This document shows, in pieces, positions 42,200 through 52,017 of a stretch of 64,000 bases of DNA. The DNA comes from Halobium salinum (lineage in GTDB: Archaea > Halobacteriota > Halobacteria > Halobacteriales > Haloferacaceae): NCBI RefSeq assembly GCF_026586625.1, contig NZ_JAODIW010000004.1, positions 62,001 to 126,000 on the forward strand. The letters run 5' to 3'. Position numbers and translations under genes: made by a program. The notes under the pieces were generated by a model. It was given only the letters and a program-made list of their open reading frames with translations, searched no databases and was not told the origin of the DNA. Every line of letters begins with the position of its first letter. Within the stretch, counting starts at the first letter, position 1.

Positions 42200-44881
42200 T
42201 CAGTCTTCTGAACTAGCCGGGCGGGAGAGCCGCCGCGTCGCCAACGCCGTCAGCGCGAACAGCGGCGCCGCCGCCACGAACGCCCCGGCGAGCAGGAGCC
42301 AGTCGGTCACGGCGAGGGGGACGACCCCGAAGTACGCTCTGGCGGGGGTGTAGAGCACCGCGAGGTGGAGCGCGAACGCGACGCCGACGGCGGCGAACAG
42401 CCAGCGGTTCGACAGGCTCCGCGCCCGGCGCGTCCAACGCACGACGAACAGCTTCCCGAACTCGAAGACGACGAAGCCCGTGAACACCATCGTCACCGCG
42501 TACGGCGTCGCGGCCGGGGCGCCGTCGAGCGAGAGCCACATCACGCCGAGCATCGCCACCGTCGTCGTCAGCCCCGCCCCGGCGACGAACGTCAGCGCGT
42601 CGCGGCCGACCACGGGGTCGTCGCGCGAACGGGGTGGGCGCTCCATGACGTCGCCGCTCTCGGGGTCGACGCCGAGGGCGAGCGCCGGCAGGCCGTCCGT
42701 GAGGAGGTTTATCCACAGAAGCTGGACCGCCGGGAGGATGAGGTAGCCGAACAGGGAGGCGACGAGCACGAGCAACACCTCGGCGACGTTCGCCGAGAGC
42801 AGGTAGACGACGAACTTCCAGACGTTGTCGAAGATGGCCCGACCCCGCCGGATGGCGCTCGCGATGGTCGCGTAGTCGTCGTCGAGAAGGACCACGTCGC
42901 TCGCCCCCTTCGCCACGTCGGTGCCGCGGACGCCCATCGCGACCCCAACGTCGGCGGCTTTCAGCGCCGGCGCGTCGTTGACGCCGTCGCCCGTCATCGC
43001 GACGGTGTGGCCGGCCCCCTGGAGCGCTTCGAGGATGCGGACCTTGTGACTCGGCGTCGTCCGGGCGAACACGGTCGCCTCCTCGACGAGGGCACGGCGT
43101 TCCGCTTCCCCCGCGGCGTCGAGGTCGGCGCCGGAGACGACCCGGCCGTCCAGACCGAGCGTGCTCGCGATGGCCGCCGCGGTCCGCGCGTTGTCGCCGG
43201 TGACGACCTTCACGTCGATGCCGGCGCGCCGGGTCTCGGCAATCGCGTCCCGCGCCTCGGCCCGCGGCGGGTCGCGCATCGCCTGGAGGCCGACGAAGAC
43301 GAGGTCCGATTCGAGTCCGTCCGGTCCGTCGGGGGCGTCGGCCTCGACCGCACGGTACGCGAACCCGAGCACCCGGAGCGCCTCGTCGGCGAAGGCGTCG
43401 ACCTGCGCTTCGACCTGCGCTCGCGTCCCGTCGTCGAGCGGGGCGACGCCCTCGGCGCCGAGCACGCGGTCGGCCCGGTCGAGCACCGTCCTGGGGGCGC
43501 CCTTGACGGCGACGAACTCGTCGTGGACGGTCGTCATCAGCCCCCGGTCGGCGGAGAACGGGACCTCGTCGCGGCGGGGGTGGCGCCCTCTGACCGCGGC
43601 CGGGTCGAGACCGGCGCGCTCGGCGGCCTCGACGAGCGCCCGCTCGGTCGGGTCGCCGTCGTCGACGGTCGCGTCGTTGCAGAGGACGCCGACGGTGAGG
43701 AGACGGGCGAGACGGTCGTCTGCCGCGTTCGGGTCGGAGTCCGGGCCGGGTTCGACACCGTCCGGGTCGACGACGCGGTCGGGCACCCACAGGCGGTCGA
43801 CGCGCATCCGGCCCTCGGTCAGGGTGCCCGTCTTGTCGGTGCAGACCACGTCGACCGCGCCGAACGACTCGACGACGGGGAGCGACCGAACGAGGGCGTC
43901 CTCGCGGGCCATCGCCCGGACGCCGACCGCGAGGGTGAGCGTGACGACCGCCGGGAGCCCCTCCGGCACGGCCGCGACGGCGAGCGAGACGGCGGTGAGG
44001 AGGGCGGTCACCGGTTCGGTGCCGCGCAGGAGGAGAACCGGCAGCAACGCCGCACAGACGACGAGTACGCCGAGTCCGAGCCGGCGACCGAGCGCGTCCA
44101 CGTCGCGCTCGAACGGCGTCTCCCGCTCGGTGACGGCCCCGAGCTCCACCGCGATGGCGCCGACCTCGGTGTCCATCCCGGTCGCGACGACGACGGCGAC
44201 CCCCGACCCGCGGGTCACGTCGGTCCCGCGGAAGACGACGTTGGTGCGCTCGGCGAGGTGGGTGTCCGTCGGGAGCGTCCCCGTCGCCTTCTCGACCGGG
44301 ACGCTCTCGCCGGTGAGCGCCGACTCGTCGGCGCCGAGGCCGGCCGACTCGAGCAGTCGCGCGTCGGCGGTGACGCGGTCCCCCTCCGAGAGCAGGAGCA
44401 CGTCGCCGGGGACGAGGTCGGCGGCGGGCACCTCGCGCTCCTCGCCGTCGCGTCGCACCTTCGCCGTCGGCGCCGCCATCGCCGCGAGCGCCCCGACGGC
44501 TCGCTCGGCGCGGTAATCCTGGACGAAGCCGAAGAGGCCGTCGGCGACGACGATGCCGAGGATGAGTCCGGCGTCGACCGCGTTGCCGACCCAGACCGAG
44601 AGCAGCGCGGCGCCGACGAGCACCCACGTCAGCGCGTCGGAGAACTGCGCGAGGAGGATGGACAGCCGGGAGCGACCGCGGTCGGCGACGAGTTCGTTCG
44701 GGCCGAACCGCTCCCGGCGGCGGGCCGCCTCGGCGTCGCTCAGACCGCCGGCGTCGGTGTCGAGGGTGGCGAGGAGCGTGTCGGCGTCGACCGCGTGCGG
44801 GGCGTCGACCGCGCCGCCGAAGTCCGGGTCCGGGCCGGTGTCGGCTCCGGGACCGGCCTCGCCCGTGGGAGCGGGTTCCAC
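42200..44881 (-). CDS. Cation-translocating P-type ATPase (type II, Ca2+-ATPase-like)
   Basis: An 893-residue P2-type ATPase. The N-terminal cation_ATPase_N domain (ATLDTDAGGLSDAEAARRRERFGPNEL) is followed by the actuator with TGESVPVEK, helix 4 VPEGLPAVVT, and the phosphorylation site CTDKTGTLTEGRM. Further motifs are KGAP (FVAVKGAPRTVL), the hinge MTGDGVNDAPALKAADVGVAMG, and helices 5-10 including SANVAEVLLVLVASL. PEGLP and the NVAEV-type helix 5 favour Ca2+ (PMCA/SERCA/PacL-like) over Na+/K+, but ion choice is tentative. Membrane-bound and near full family length. Confidence 0.9.
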   Translation of the reverse strand: MEPAPTGEAGPGADTGPDPDFGGAVDAPHAVDADTLLATLDTDAGGLSDAEAARRRERFGPNELVADRGRSRLSILLAQFSDALTWVLVGAALLSVWVGNAVDAGLILGIVVADGLFGFVQDYRAERAVGALAAMAAPTAKVRRDGEEREVPAADLVPGDVLLLSEGDRVTADARLLESAGLGADESALTGESVPVEKATGTLPTDTHLAERTNVVFRGTDVTRGSGVAVVVATGMDTEVGAIAVELGAVTERETPFERDVDALGRRLGLGVLVVCAALLPVLLLRGTEPVTALLTAVSLAVAAVPEGLPAVVTLTLAVGVRAMAREDALVRSLPVVESFGAVDVVCTDKTGTLTEGRMRVDRLWVPDRVVDPDGVEPGPDSDPNAADDRLARLLTVGVLCNDATVDDGDPTERALVEAAERAGLDPAAVRGRHPRRDEVPFSADRGLMTTVHDEFVAVKGAPRTVLDRADRVLGAEGVAPLDDGTRAQVEAQVDAFADEALRVLGFAYRAVEADAPDGPDGLESDLVFVGLQAMRDPPRAEARDAIAETRRAGIDVKVVTGDNARTAAAIASTLGLDGRVVSGADLDAAGEAERRALVEEATVFARTTPSHKVRILEALQGAGHTVAMTGDGVNDAPALKAADVGVAMGVRGTDVAKGASDVVLLDDDYATIASAIRRGRAIFDNVWKFVVYLLSANVAEVLLVLVASLFGYLILPAVQLLWINLLTDGLPALALGVDPESGDVMERPPRSRDDPVVGRDALTFVAGAGLTTTVAMLGVMWLSLDGAPAATPYAVTMVFTGFVVFEFGKLFVVRWTRRARSLSNRWLFAAVGVAFALHLAVLYTPARAYFGVVPLAVTDWLLLAGAFVAAAPLFALTALATRRLSRPASSED

Positions 44882-44966
44882 ACGGACACCTGTCGGTCGA
44901 AGCTAAAGAAGGTAGTAGCCGCGGGGGCGGCACGGACGGGGAACGGACCGGCCGAAGGCGACCCGA

Positions 44967-46895
44967 CTACGCCTCGTCGACGAAGTCCGGCTCCGTCCGC
45001 TTCTCGGCGCGCTCGGCTTCGAGGTGGCGGCGGAACGCCTCGAGTTCCACGTCGTTCGACTCGCGCTCCTTGCGGTCGCGGACCGACACCGTGCCGGCCG
45101 ACTCCTCGTTACCGCCGACGATTAGCATGTACGGGACGCGGTCGTCGTGGGCGGCGCGAATCTTCCGGCCGACGGTCATGTCGCGGTCTTCGACCTCGAC
45201 GCGGAAGTCGCCGAGTTCGGCGGCGACCGACTCCGCGTACTCGACGTTGTCGTCGCTGACGGGGAGGATGCGCACCTGCTCCGGCGCGAGCCACAGCGGG
45301 AACTTCCCCTTGAAGTGTTCGACGAGCACCATGAAGAAGCGCTCGTAGCTCCCGTACAGCGCGCGGTGAATCATCACCGGACGGTGTTCCTCGTTGTCCT
45401 CGCCCGTGTACGTGAGGTCGAAGCGCTCGGGCATGTTGAAGTCGAGTTGGACCGTCGGCCCGTCCCACTTGCGCCCCAGCGCGTCCTCGAAGCCGAAGTC
45501 TATCTTCGGCCCGTAGAAGGCGCCGTCACCCTCCTCCACGTCGTAGTCGATGTCACCGTCGTCGAGGACGGCGCGGAGTTGTGACTCCGCCTGCTCCCAG
45601 ATTTCGTCGCTCCCGACCGACTTCTCCGGGCGCGTCGCGAGCGCCACGTCGGCGTCGAGGTCGAACGTCTCGAACACCGTCAGGATGTTGTCGATGATGA
45701 GGTTGATTTCGGCCTCTATCTGGTCCGGGCGGACGAACAGGTGGCCGTCGTCGATGGTGAACGACCACACCCGCGAGAGCCCCGAGAGCTCCCCGCGCTG
45801 TTCCTTCCGGTACACCTTCCCGTCCTCGAAGTACCGGACCGGGAGGTCGCGGTACGACCAGGCGTGCTGGTCGAAGATGGTCGCGTGGCCCGGACAGTTC
45901 ATCGGCTTCAATCCGTACTCCTCGTCGTTCACGTCGAGGAGGAACATGTCGTCGACGTAGTTGTCGTAGTGGCCCGACTTCTTCCAGAGCTCCGTGCGGA
46001 AGAGGTGGGGCGTCTCGACGGGGTCGTAGCCGGCGTCGAGGTTGAGGTCCTTCGCGTAGTCCGCGAGTTCGTCGAGGATGCGCTTCCCGTTCGGGTGGTA
46101 GAGGGGGAGGCCCGGACCCGTGTCCTTCGCGATGGAGAACAGGTCCATCTCCTTGCCGATCTTCCGGTGGTCGCGCTCTGCGGCCTCCTCGCGCATCTCG
46201 AGGAAGTCGGCGAGGTCGCCCTCCTCCTCGAACGCCGTGCCGTAGACGCGCGTGAGTTGGTCGTTCTCCTCGTCGCCGCGCCAGTACGCCGACGAGATGT
46301 TGAGCAGTTTGAACGCGCCGATTTCGCCCGTCGACTCGACGTGCGGGCCCTGACAGAGGTCTTCGAACTCCGCCTGCCTGTAGAAGGAGACGGGGTCCTC
46401 GTCGGCGGCCTCGGTCTCGAGGATGTCCTGCTTGTAGGGGTTGTCCTCGTACACGTCGAAGGCCTCCTCGCGGGAGCGCTCGAAGCGCTCGATGTCGTAA
46501 TCCTCGGCGACGATGTCGGCCATCTCCTCCTCGATGTCGTCGAGGTCCTCACGGTCGAGGTCGACGTTCGTCACGTCGTAGTAGAACCCATCGTCCGTCG
46601 ACGGGCCGATGGTCAACTTGGCGTCGGGGTGGAGACGGAGCAGCGCCTGGGCGAACACGTGGGCGGCGGAGTGTCGCAGGACGCGGAGATACTCCTCGGA
46701 ACCGTCGGTGACGATGACGAGGTCGGCGCCGTCGTGGACCGGCGTCGCCTTGTCGACGAGGTCGCCGTCGACGACCCCCGCGACGGTGTCGCTCCCGAGA
46801 CCCGGACCGATCTCGTAGGCGACGTCCTCGACCGTCGACCCCTCCGGGACGGAGAGCACCGACCCGTCGGGAAGGGTGACTTCGATTTCGCTCAT
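44967..46895 (-). CDS. thrS: Threonyl-tRNA synthetase
   Basis: A 642-residue class II synthetase. N-terminal TGS domain ([28 protein letters not shown]), then the alanyl/threonyl editing domain ([33 protein letters not shown]), catalytic domain with [12 protein letters not shown], motif 2 [32 protein letters not shown] and motif 3 [19 protein letters not shown]. The C-terminal anticodon domain ([18 protein letters not shown]) is complete. It has the bacterial-type N-terminal architecture, as is common in haloarchaea, rather than the archaeal D-amino-acid-deacylase-like editing domain. Confidence 0.97.
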   Translation of the reverse strand: MSEIEVTLPDGSVLSVPEGSTVEDVAYEIGPGLGSDTVAGVVDGDLVDKATPVHDGADLVIVTDGSEEYLRVLRHSAAHVFAQALLRLHPDAKLTIGPSTDDGFYYDVTNVDLDREDLDDIEEEMADIVAEDYDIERFERSREEAFDVYEDNPYKQDILETEAADEDPVSFYRQAEFEDLCQGPHVESTGEIGAFKLLNISSAYWRGDEENDQLTRVYGTAFEEEGDLADFLEMREEAAERDHRKIGKEMDLFSIAKDTGPGLPLYHPNGKRILDELADYAKDLNLDAGYDPVETPHLFRTELWKKSGHYDNYVDDMFLLDVNDEEYGLKPMNCPGHATIFDQHAWSYRDLPVRYFEDGKVYRKEQRGELSGLSRVWSFTIDDGHLFVRPDQIEAEINLIIDNILTVFETFDLDADVALATRPEKSVGSDEIWEQAESQLRAVLDDGDIDYDVEEGDGAFYGPKIDFGFEDALGRKWDGPTVQLDFNMPERFDLTYTGEDNEEHRPVMIHRALYGSYERFFMVLVEHFKGKFPLWLAPEQVRILPVSDDNVEYAESVAAELGDFRVEVEDRDMTVGRKIRAAHDDRVPYMLIVGGNEESAGTVSVRDRKERESNDVELEAFRRHLEAERAEKRTEPDFVDEA

Positions 46896-46992
46896 AGGAA
46901 AGCGGAATCGAGGGACCGGGATAAGTGTTGTTGAGACGGGTTAGCGCGAGGAGCGTTGCGAGTTACGCGGTCGTGAACGCTACTGGAGAAGG

Positions 46993-48342
46993 TCAGAACA
47001 TCCCGATGGCGAACACAACCATGACCAGCATCATCAGCGCCGTACTCGCCACGAGCGGCTTGTTCTCCATCAGCTTCAGATGCGCCGGTCGCTCCTCGTA
47101 CTCTTCTCGAAAGGTTTCGAGGTTGTCTCGGTCGTAGAAGTAGCGTTTTCTGAGCGCGAATCGGTCCGTGACCGCACAACCGGTGCAAACCGGCTCATCC
47201 TCGACCCGTTCGGTCTTGATATGGCGACGGCAGTTTATGCTCCCACAGTTGTCGCAGTACGTGTGTTTCAGCAGGGTCCCGTCACAGTGAACACAGCGGC
47301 CGATTCCGTTCTCGACGGTCTGACGGGACGGCCCTGCCGCGTAGTACTCAAGAGAGTATTCGTAGTCTTTTAGCTTCGTCTGCGAACGAATCCGCGGTAC
47401 GTAGAGAGGCGAAATCGAAGAGACCGAGATGTCCGACAGATTCGGAACACACTCTTTCTCGTAGTCGACGTTGTTGTCCCCGGTGTACTCGACGGTGGTC
47501 GTGTGTTTTCTCTGTAGATGGTCGACGACCCACTCTTTGTAATCCGTCTCAGTCTGGCCGAAGTGGTTCGTATGCGTGCTAGCGAAGACATCCACGATTC
47601 GGCGGTCGTCTACGCCGACTGTATGTTGCCCGCCATCGGCAACCAACTGTTGAATCGTCTCGTCGGCAGCCTGTGGCGTAGTTCCGTCCGCTCGAAGCAG
47701 TAACTGCGTCCGCTCGTTCACCTGGTGGATGACGCCGACGGATGTTTCGAAGCGGGCGTTCGTCTCGGCATCGATAAAGACGACGGGCTCGAATTCGACC
47801 GTGGAATCCACCTCGGATAGCTTCCGGGCGTCAAAGTTAGCCACCTTCTGGAACGCCTCCCGGACCGGCGACTCGATTCCGCCGGCGGGGTCTATCGGTC
47901 TGAGTGTCTGGTCGCACAGAATCTCGATACGTCCGTTGTAAAGATTCAGCCCGACGTCTTCAGCTAAACCCCGGAGGTCGTTGCCGTCGATAAGTTCGAT
48001 GTCTGTTCCGTCTCCCTGATTCCGAAGCCTCTGTGTGTATTCCTTCGCTTGGTCGGTGAAGCTCCCCGTGGTGACAATCATTCCCCGCTTCGGTCCATCG
48101 AAGTCGTAGGTCGTAATCGCGGAGTGAAGCTTCTGAACGACCGGACGACCGACCCGGTCTTGGTGCTTGCACTCGACCACGATGCCTCGTTGTCGGCCGT
48201 CAACCCGCTCTTCCATCAGGATATCGCGGCCCTCGTCTCCGGTTTTCTCCGACTGTCGGACGTTCTGATAGCCCAATTTGCGAAAGACGTCCTCCATAAC
48301 GTCCTCGAATTCGAAGCCGGACAAGTCATCTAAAATGGTCAT
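46993..48342 (-). CDS. Mrr-like restriction endonuclease with zinc ribbon and C-terminal TM
   Basis: A 449-residue protein. The N-terminal Mrr_cat nuclease domain (about 1-125) carries the PD-(D/E)xK residues Asp40 (GRDILME) and Glu57-Cys-Lys59 (VVECKHQ), plus GMIVTTGSFTDQAKEYTQ. A central region (150-340) has no match I recognise. A Cys-rich zinc domain follows (about 350-395; CVHC, CDNC, CTGC), then a C-terminal membrane helix (LVASTALMMLVMVVFAIGMF). Codon use is clearly lower in GC than flanking genes, and AT-rich spacers bracket it, suggesting transfer. Mrr enzymes cut modified DNA; membrane anchoring is unusual. There is no adjacent methylase. Confidence 0.85.
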   Translation of the reverse strand: MTILDDLSGFEFEDVMEDVFRKLGYQNVRQSEKTGDEGRDILMEERVDGRQRGIVVECKHQDRVGRPVVQKLHSAITTYDFDGPKRGMIVTTGSFTDQAKEYTQRLRNQGDGTDIELIDGNDLRGLAEDVGLNLYNGRIEILCDQTLRPIDPAGGIESPVREAFQKVANFDARKLSEVDSTVEFEPVVFIDAETNARFETSVGVIHQVNERTQLLLRADGTTPQAADETIQQLVADGGQHTVGVDDRRIVDVFASTHTNHFGQTETDYKEWVVDHLQRKHTTTVEYTGDNNVDYEKECVPNLSDISVSSISPLYVPRIRSQTKLKDYEYSLEYYAAGPSRQTVENGIGRCVHCDGTLLKHTYCDNCGSINCRRHIKTERVEDEPVCTGCAVTDRFALRKRYFYDRDNLETFREEYEERPAHLKLMENKPLVASTALMMLVMVVFAIGMF

Positions 48343-48485
48343 GAAGTGAACAGAATGTCACCACATATAATTTCTTCCAAATATCACTCGAACCGAGCCT
48401 TACAATCGGAGCGCGTCGGAAAGCTGACCGAAGCTCTCGGCACGTCTAACTCAGCTGAGACCGAGAAAAGTAAACTCAGAGCGAA

Positions 48486-49883
48486 CTATACGGCCGGCTT
48501 CACGTTCTGGTTCGCGCGGAACACGTTCTCCGGGTCGTACTTCGCCTTGACCTCGGCGAGACGCTCGTAGTTCCCGCCGTAGGCGCGGGCCTCCTCGCCG
48601 GTCCCCTCGCTGATGAAGTTCACGTAGGCGCCGCCCGTGGCGAACCCCGCCATGTGGTCGAAGAACTCCCGCGCCCACGCGACGCACGCGTCGTCCATCG
48701 TCGGGTCCTCCCAGCGGGTGTGGACGTTCATCACGAACTCGGCGTCCCTGTGGGGGTAGGCGGTCGCGTCAGCCGGGACGCGGTTCGCCGCCCCGCCCAT
48801 CCGAGCGACGAATATCTCGGACTGCGGGGTCGGCAGTCGTTCGGCGTACTCGACGATAGCGTCGATGCAGTCGTCGGTCACTTCGGTGAAGTTGTGGGAC
48901 TTCCAGTAGTTGCGGGCGCCCTCGAGCAGTAGCGGGTCGAACGCCTGCTGCCACTGGGCGTAGCTGTGGGGCCCCACCACGTCGGCGATGGGGTCGCCGA
49001 ACGAACGCAGCGGTTCGAGCAGCCGCTCGCCCTCGGCGAGGTCGCCGACGTAGCACGGCATGACGGCGAGCACCTTCTCGCCGTGGTACGCGTCGGGGAT
49101 GAAGGGAAGCGGCGGCGCCGTCATGCTGTTCACCCACACCGTGCACTCGTCGGGGAGGTCGGCCACGAAGTCACGCCAGTGCCGCAACACGGCGGGCGCC
49201 TGCTCGTAGGGGTAGATGACCAGCCCGGAGAGAACCTCGGGGCCGACCTCGTGGAGGTCGAACTCGAAGGCGGTGACGACGCCGAAGTTGCCGCCCCCGC
49301 CGCGGACGGCCCAGAACAGGTCCGGGTTCTCCGCCTCGCTGGCGTGGCGGAGTTCGCCGTCGGCCGTGACGATGTCGACCGACCGGAGGTTGTCGACGGT
49401 GAGGCCGTACTTCCGGCTGAGCCAGCCGAAGCCGCCGCCGAGGGTGAGCCCGGCGATACCGGTCGTGGAGTTGATGCCCGTGGGGGTCGCGAGCCCGAAC
49501 GCCTGTGTCTCGTGGTCGACGTCCCCGAGCGTCGCACCGGGACCGACACGGGCCGTCATCGCGGTCGGGTCGACGCGAACCGAGTTCATGAGCGCGCAGT
49601 CGACGACGAGGCCGTCGTCACAGACGGCGCTCCCGGCGATGTTGTGTCCGGCGCCCTTCACCGCGAGGTCGAGACCGTTGTCGCGAGCGAAGTTGACGGC
49701 CGCGATAACGTCCGCCGCGCCGGTCGGGCGGGCGATAATCGCCGGCCGTCTGTCTACCATCGCGTTCCACACTGATCGGGCCTCGTCGTACCCGTCGTCG
49801 CCGGGGCGCAAAAGCGCCCCCCGGAACGTCTCGCTGAACCCGCGCAGTACCTCGTCCCCCACTCGTCGCTGTCCGACTGCCAT
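48486..49883 (-). CDS. FAD-binding oxidoreductase (BBE/PCMH family)
   Basis: A 465-residue flavoenzyme. The PCMH FAD domain (RPAIIARPTGAADVIAAVNFARDNGLDLAVKGAGHNIAG) contains His80, expected to bind FAD covalently. GGGFGWLSRKYGLTVDNL and FWAVRGGGGNFGVVTAFEF are the other FAD blocks, and GGNYERLAEVKAKYDPENVFRANQNV is the berberine-bridge C-terminal motif. The Cys needed for a second covalent link appears replaced (INSTTGIAG), so FAD is probably singly linked. Likely oxidises an alcohol or sugar. No pathway partners are obvious. Confidence 0.9.
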   Translation of the reverse strand: MAVGQRRVGDEVLRGFSETFRGALLRPGDDGYDEARSVWNAMVDRRPAIIARPTGAADVIAAVNFARDNGLDLAVKGAGHNIAGSAVCDDGLVVDCALMNSVRVDPTAMTARVGPGATLGDVDHETQAFGLATPTGINSTTGIAGLTLGGGFGWLSRKYGLTVDNLRSVDIVTADGELRHASEAENPDLFWAVRGGGGNFGVVTAFEFDLHEVGPEVLSGLVIYPYEQAPAVLRHWRDFVADLPDECTVWVNSMTAPPLPFIPDAYHGEKVLAVMPCYVGDLAEGERLLEPLRSFGDPIADVVGPHSYAQWQQAFDPLLLEGARNYWKSHNFTEVTDDCIDAIVEYAERLPTPQSEIFVARMGGAANRVPADATAYPHRDAEFVMNVHTRWEDPTMDDACVAWAREFFDHMAGFATGGAYVNFISEGTGEEARAYGGNYERLAEVKAKYDPENVFRANQNVKPAV

Positions 49884-49973
49884 GGAGTTCCTCCGATGGT
49901 AGAACGCGACGCAGCCGCATAACCGCCAGTCACGGCGAATCGGACCGTCCCCGGAGATGGCAGGTCGCGGGGT

Positions 49974-50855
49974 CTACAGCCCCAGGAACGCCTCGGCGTT
50001 CTCCCACAGCAGTTTCCGCTGAATCTCCTCCGAGAAGTTCGTGTGCTCTTCGAACGACGACAGCCACGTCTCGGGGCGAATCATCGGGTAGTCGGTGCCG
50101 AACATCACCTTGTCCTTCAGCACCGTCGCGGCGTAGTGGAGTACCTGCTCGTCGATGTACTTGGGGAGCCAGCCCGAGAGGTCCATGTAGACGTTCCCCT
50201 TCTGCTGGCAGATGGCCAGTTGCTCGCGCTCCCACGGGAACGCCGGGTGGGCGATGAGAATCTGCAGGTCGGGGTGTTCGGCGGCCACGTCGTCGATGAG
50301 CATCGGGTTGCCGTACTTGATTTTCAGGCCGCGTCCGCCGGGGCTACAGGCGCCGAGCGTGGAGTTGCCGCCGTGGAAGACGACGGGAACGCCGAGGTCC
50401 TCGATGGTCGAGAACAGTTCCGCGTGTGCCTCGTCGCTCGGGTCGAACCCCTGGGCTATCTGCTGGAACTTGAACCCCGAGAGGCCGAGGTCCTCGACAC
50501 AGCGGCGGGCCTCCTCGACACAGTCGTCTTTGAGGGGGTCGACGCTGCCGAAGCCGACGAAGAAGTCGGGGTAGTCGTCGCGTACCTCGGCGACGTACTC
50601 GTTCGGGACGGGCGGGTTGCCGGTGTTGGTCTCCGCGTCCCACCCGAGGAGGACCGCCTTCCCGATGCCGTGCTCGTGGTACTCCTCGACCATCTCGTCG
50701 TAGTCCCACGTGTGGAGGTCGGTGCCGAATCGCTCCGCCGCGTCCTGCATCATCTCCCCGCCGGCGTCGTGGAGGAACTCGCTGGTGGGTTGGTGGGCGT
50801 GGGTGTCGATCGCCCGCGGTTCGTCCTCGTCTGCGAGGACCGGAATCTTCGACAT
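49974..50855 (-). CDS. Amidohydrolase family protein (decarboxylase-like TIM barrel)
   Basis: A 293-residue metal-dependent hydrolase of amidohydrolase_2. The N-terminus has IDTHAHQPTSEF (HxH metal site). VVFHGGNSTLG and LIAHPAFPWEREQLAI supply His ligands and VMFGTDYPM the catalytic Asp. Members include gamma-resorcylate/ACMSD-type decarboxylases and lactone hydrolases. A MaoC-like hydratase gene lies about 480 bases upstream on the same strand. Substrate unknown. Confidence 0.88.
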   Translation of the reverse strand: MSKIPVLADEDEPRAIDTHAHQPTSEFLHDAGGEMMQDAAERFGTDLHTWDYDEMVEEYHEHGIGKAVLLGWDAETNTGNPPVPNEYVAEVRDDYPDFFVGFGSVDPLKDDCVEEARRCVEDLGLSGFKFQQIAQGFDPSDEAHAELFSTIEDLGVPVVFHGGNSTLGACSPGGRGLKIKYGNPMLIDDVAAEHPDLQILIAHPAFPWEREQLAICQQKGNVYMDLSGWLPKYIDEQVLHYAATVLKDKVMFGTDYPMIRPETWLSSFEEHTNFSEEIQRKLLWENAEAFLGL

Positions 50856-51335
50856 ACGATTGTGAACGTCCGGCCCCCTGAAAAACGTGGCTGGAACGCG
50901 CCCGCTCGGGTCGCGACGGCGTCGCCGACACCGACGGTACTACGGTGGCGACGACGACCGGGGCTGGCGAGTCGCGACGCTGTCGCGGGTACCGAAAAAG
51001 GACCGCGAAAGGACGGTCGGGGACCGCGCGTTCACGTGCCAGCGTGAGTGAGACGGCCGACGGGAACGCCGCCGACCGCCACCGCGATGCGGGGGCCCGC
51101 CGTCGCCGGCGAGCCTATCAGGACTGTATCAATTATCGCTGATAAATTCACCGCTAGTAAACACGACGAGATTCGTGAAATCGAGTCGAGTCGGGTCGAG
51201 TCGGGTCGGTTGGCGAAGTCCAGCGCCGGGGGACCGACGAGTGCCGGGCCGGCGGGGGAGGAGTACCGGAGCGAGTCCGAGCGGACCGGAGTCGTGAGGC
51301 GCTTCACTCGGGGCGTCCCGCGGTGAGTGACCCGG
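50856..51335. other. 480-base intergenic region with pentamer repeats
   Basis: No gene is recognisable. It contains an AT-rich patch (51110-51170) with TATCA/TGATA inverted arms around 51117-51143, and an imperfect TCGAG/TCGGG pentamer run at 51181-51212. It lies between the amidohydrolase start and the MaoC stop and probably holds the amidohydrolase promoter. Confidence 0.5.
51181..51212 (+). repeat. Imperfect pentamer repeat (TCGAG/TCGGG)
   Basis: Six adjacent five-base units, alternating TCGAG and TCGGG, in non-coding DNA. A simple-sequence expansion. Confidence 0.6.
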
Positions 51336-51797
51336 TCAGTCGCGGGTCTTCACCATGAACTTCATGTCGCCCTCGAACACCACTTCGTCGTCCTGGTTGG
51401 TCATCGTGGTGTCGATGACGACGAGTCCGGCGTCGTCCCGGGAGGAGAACTCCTTCTTCTCGATGACCTCCATCGCGAGCGAGATGGTGTCTTCCATCTT
51501 CACCGGGCCGGGGATGTTCATGTAGTTCATCCCGAGGAAGGCGACGACGGTGCGCTCTAAGAAGCCACAGCGGTAGACGAACCCGGTCGCGAGGATGAAC
51601 GTCATCGGGCCGTGGGCGACGCGGCCCTCGAACATGCTGTCCTCGGCGTAGTGCCGGTTCGTGTGCAGTTCCGTCCAGTCGCCCGAGAACGCCGAGTGCA
51701 TCACGAAGTCCGACTCGGTGACGGTGCGGCCGACGCTCTGGAACTCCTGGCCGATGTCGAAGTCCTCGAAGTGGTGCGGCCGGTAGCTGTAGGGCAT
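51336..51797 (-). CDS. MaoC-like hot-dog hydratase
   Basis: A 153-residue (R)-specific enoyl-CoA hydratase-like protein starting MPYSYRPHHFEDFDIGQEF at 51797. The hydratase motif FSGDWTELHTNRHYAEDSMFEGRVAHGPM (about 36-64) carries the catalytic Asp and His, and LATGFVYRCGF continues the hot-dog helix. A TATA box at 51822-51828 (minus strand) lies 25-31 bases upstream of this ATG and supports it over one six codons earlier. It should hydrate trans-2-enoyl-CoA to (R)-3-hydroxyacyl-CoA. Confidence 0.9.
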   Translation of the reverse strand: MPYSYRPHHFEDFDIGQEFQSVGRTVTESDFVMHSAFSGDWTELHTNRHYAEDSMFEGRVAHGPMTFILATGFVYRCGFLERTVVAFLGMNYMNIPGPVKMEDTISLAMEVIEKKEFSSRDDAGLVVIDTTMTNQDDEVVFEGDMKFMVKTRD

Positions 51798-51821
51798 ACC
51801 GAACCCTCCCCCCAACGATGA

Positions 51822-51828
51822 TTAAAAT
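51822..51828 (-). promoter_or_regulatory. TATA box of the MaoC-like gene
   Basis: TTTTAAT on the minus strand, 25-31 bases before the ATG at 51797. It fixes the preferred start and implies a leaderless transcript. Confidence 0.6.
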
Positions 51829-51862
51829 TTGTGACTGTCGCCGAGGACCGGGGCGTGCTAAG

Positions 51863-51868
51863 TTTTAA
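51863..51868 (+). promoter_or_regulatory. TATA box of the 40-aa zinc-ribbon gene
   Basis: TTTTAA lies 27-32 bases before the ATG at 51895, at leaderless spacing. With the MaoC TATA box at 51822-51828 it forms a compact divergent promoter. Confidence 0.55.
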
Positions 51869-51894
51869 CATCACTCGCCGCGCAGATGGGGTCG

Positions 51895-52017
51895 ATGTCG
51901 CAACGGCTGCCGTACGTCTGCCGGGAGTGCGAACGACGAGTGAGCTCCGCGGCGTACCGTTCGTCCTGTCCGGCCTGTGGCGGGTCGCTCCGGGGGTCCT
52001 CGGCCAGTGGGACCTGA
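51895..52017 (+). CDS. Very small zinc-ribbon protein (40 aa)
   Basis: A 40-residue frame, MSQRLPYVCRECERRVSSAA through to SGT. Two knuckles CREC (residues 9-12) and CPAC (25-28) are spaced as in rubredoxin/rubrerythrin-like zinc ribbons, and a properly placed TATA box precedes it. Haloarchaeal genomes encode many such 40-60-residue zinc-ribbon proteins. Function unknown; it may bind zinc or iron in the cytosol. It is too short for most gene finders. Confidence 0.6.
   Translation: MSQRLPYVCRECERRVSSAAYRSSCPACGGSLRGSSASGT

Noticed and set aside
42365-45259. 964-codon frame opposite the P-type ATPase
   Set aside because: Antisense shadow created by high third-position GC; the minus-strand frame carries all P-type ATPase motifs.
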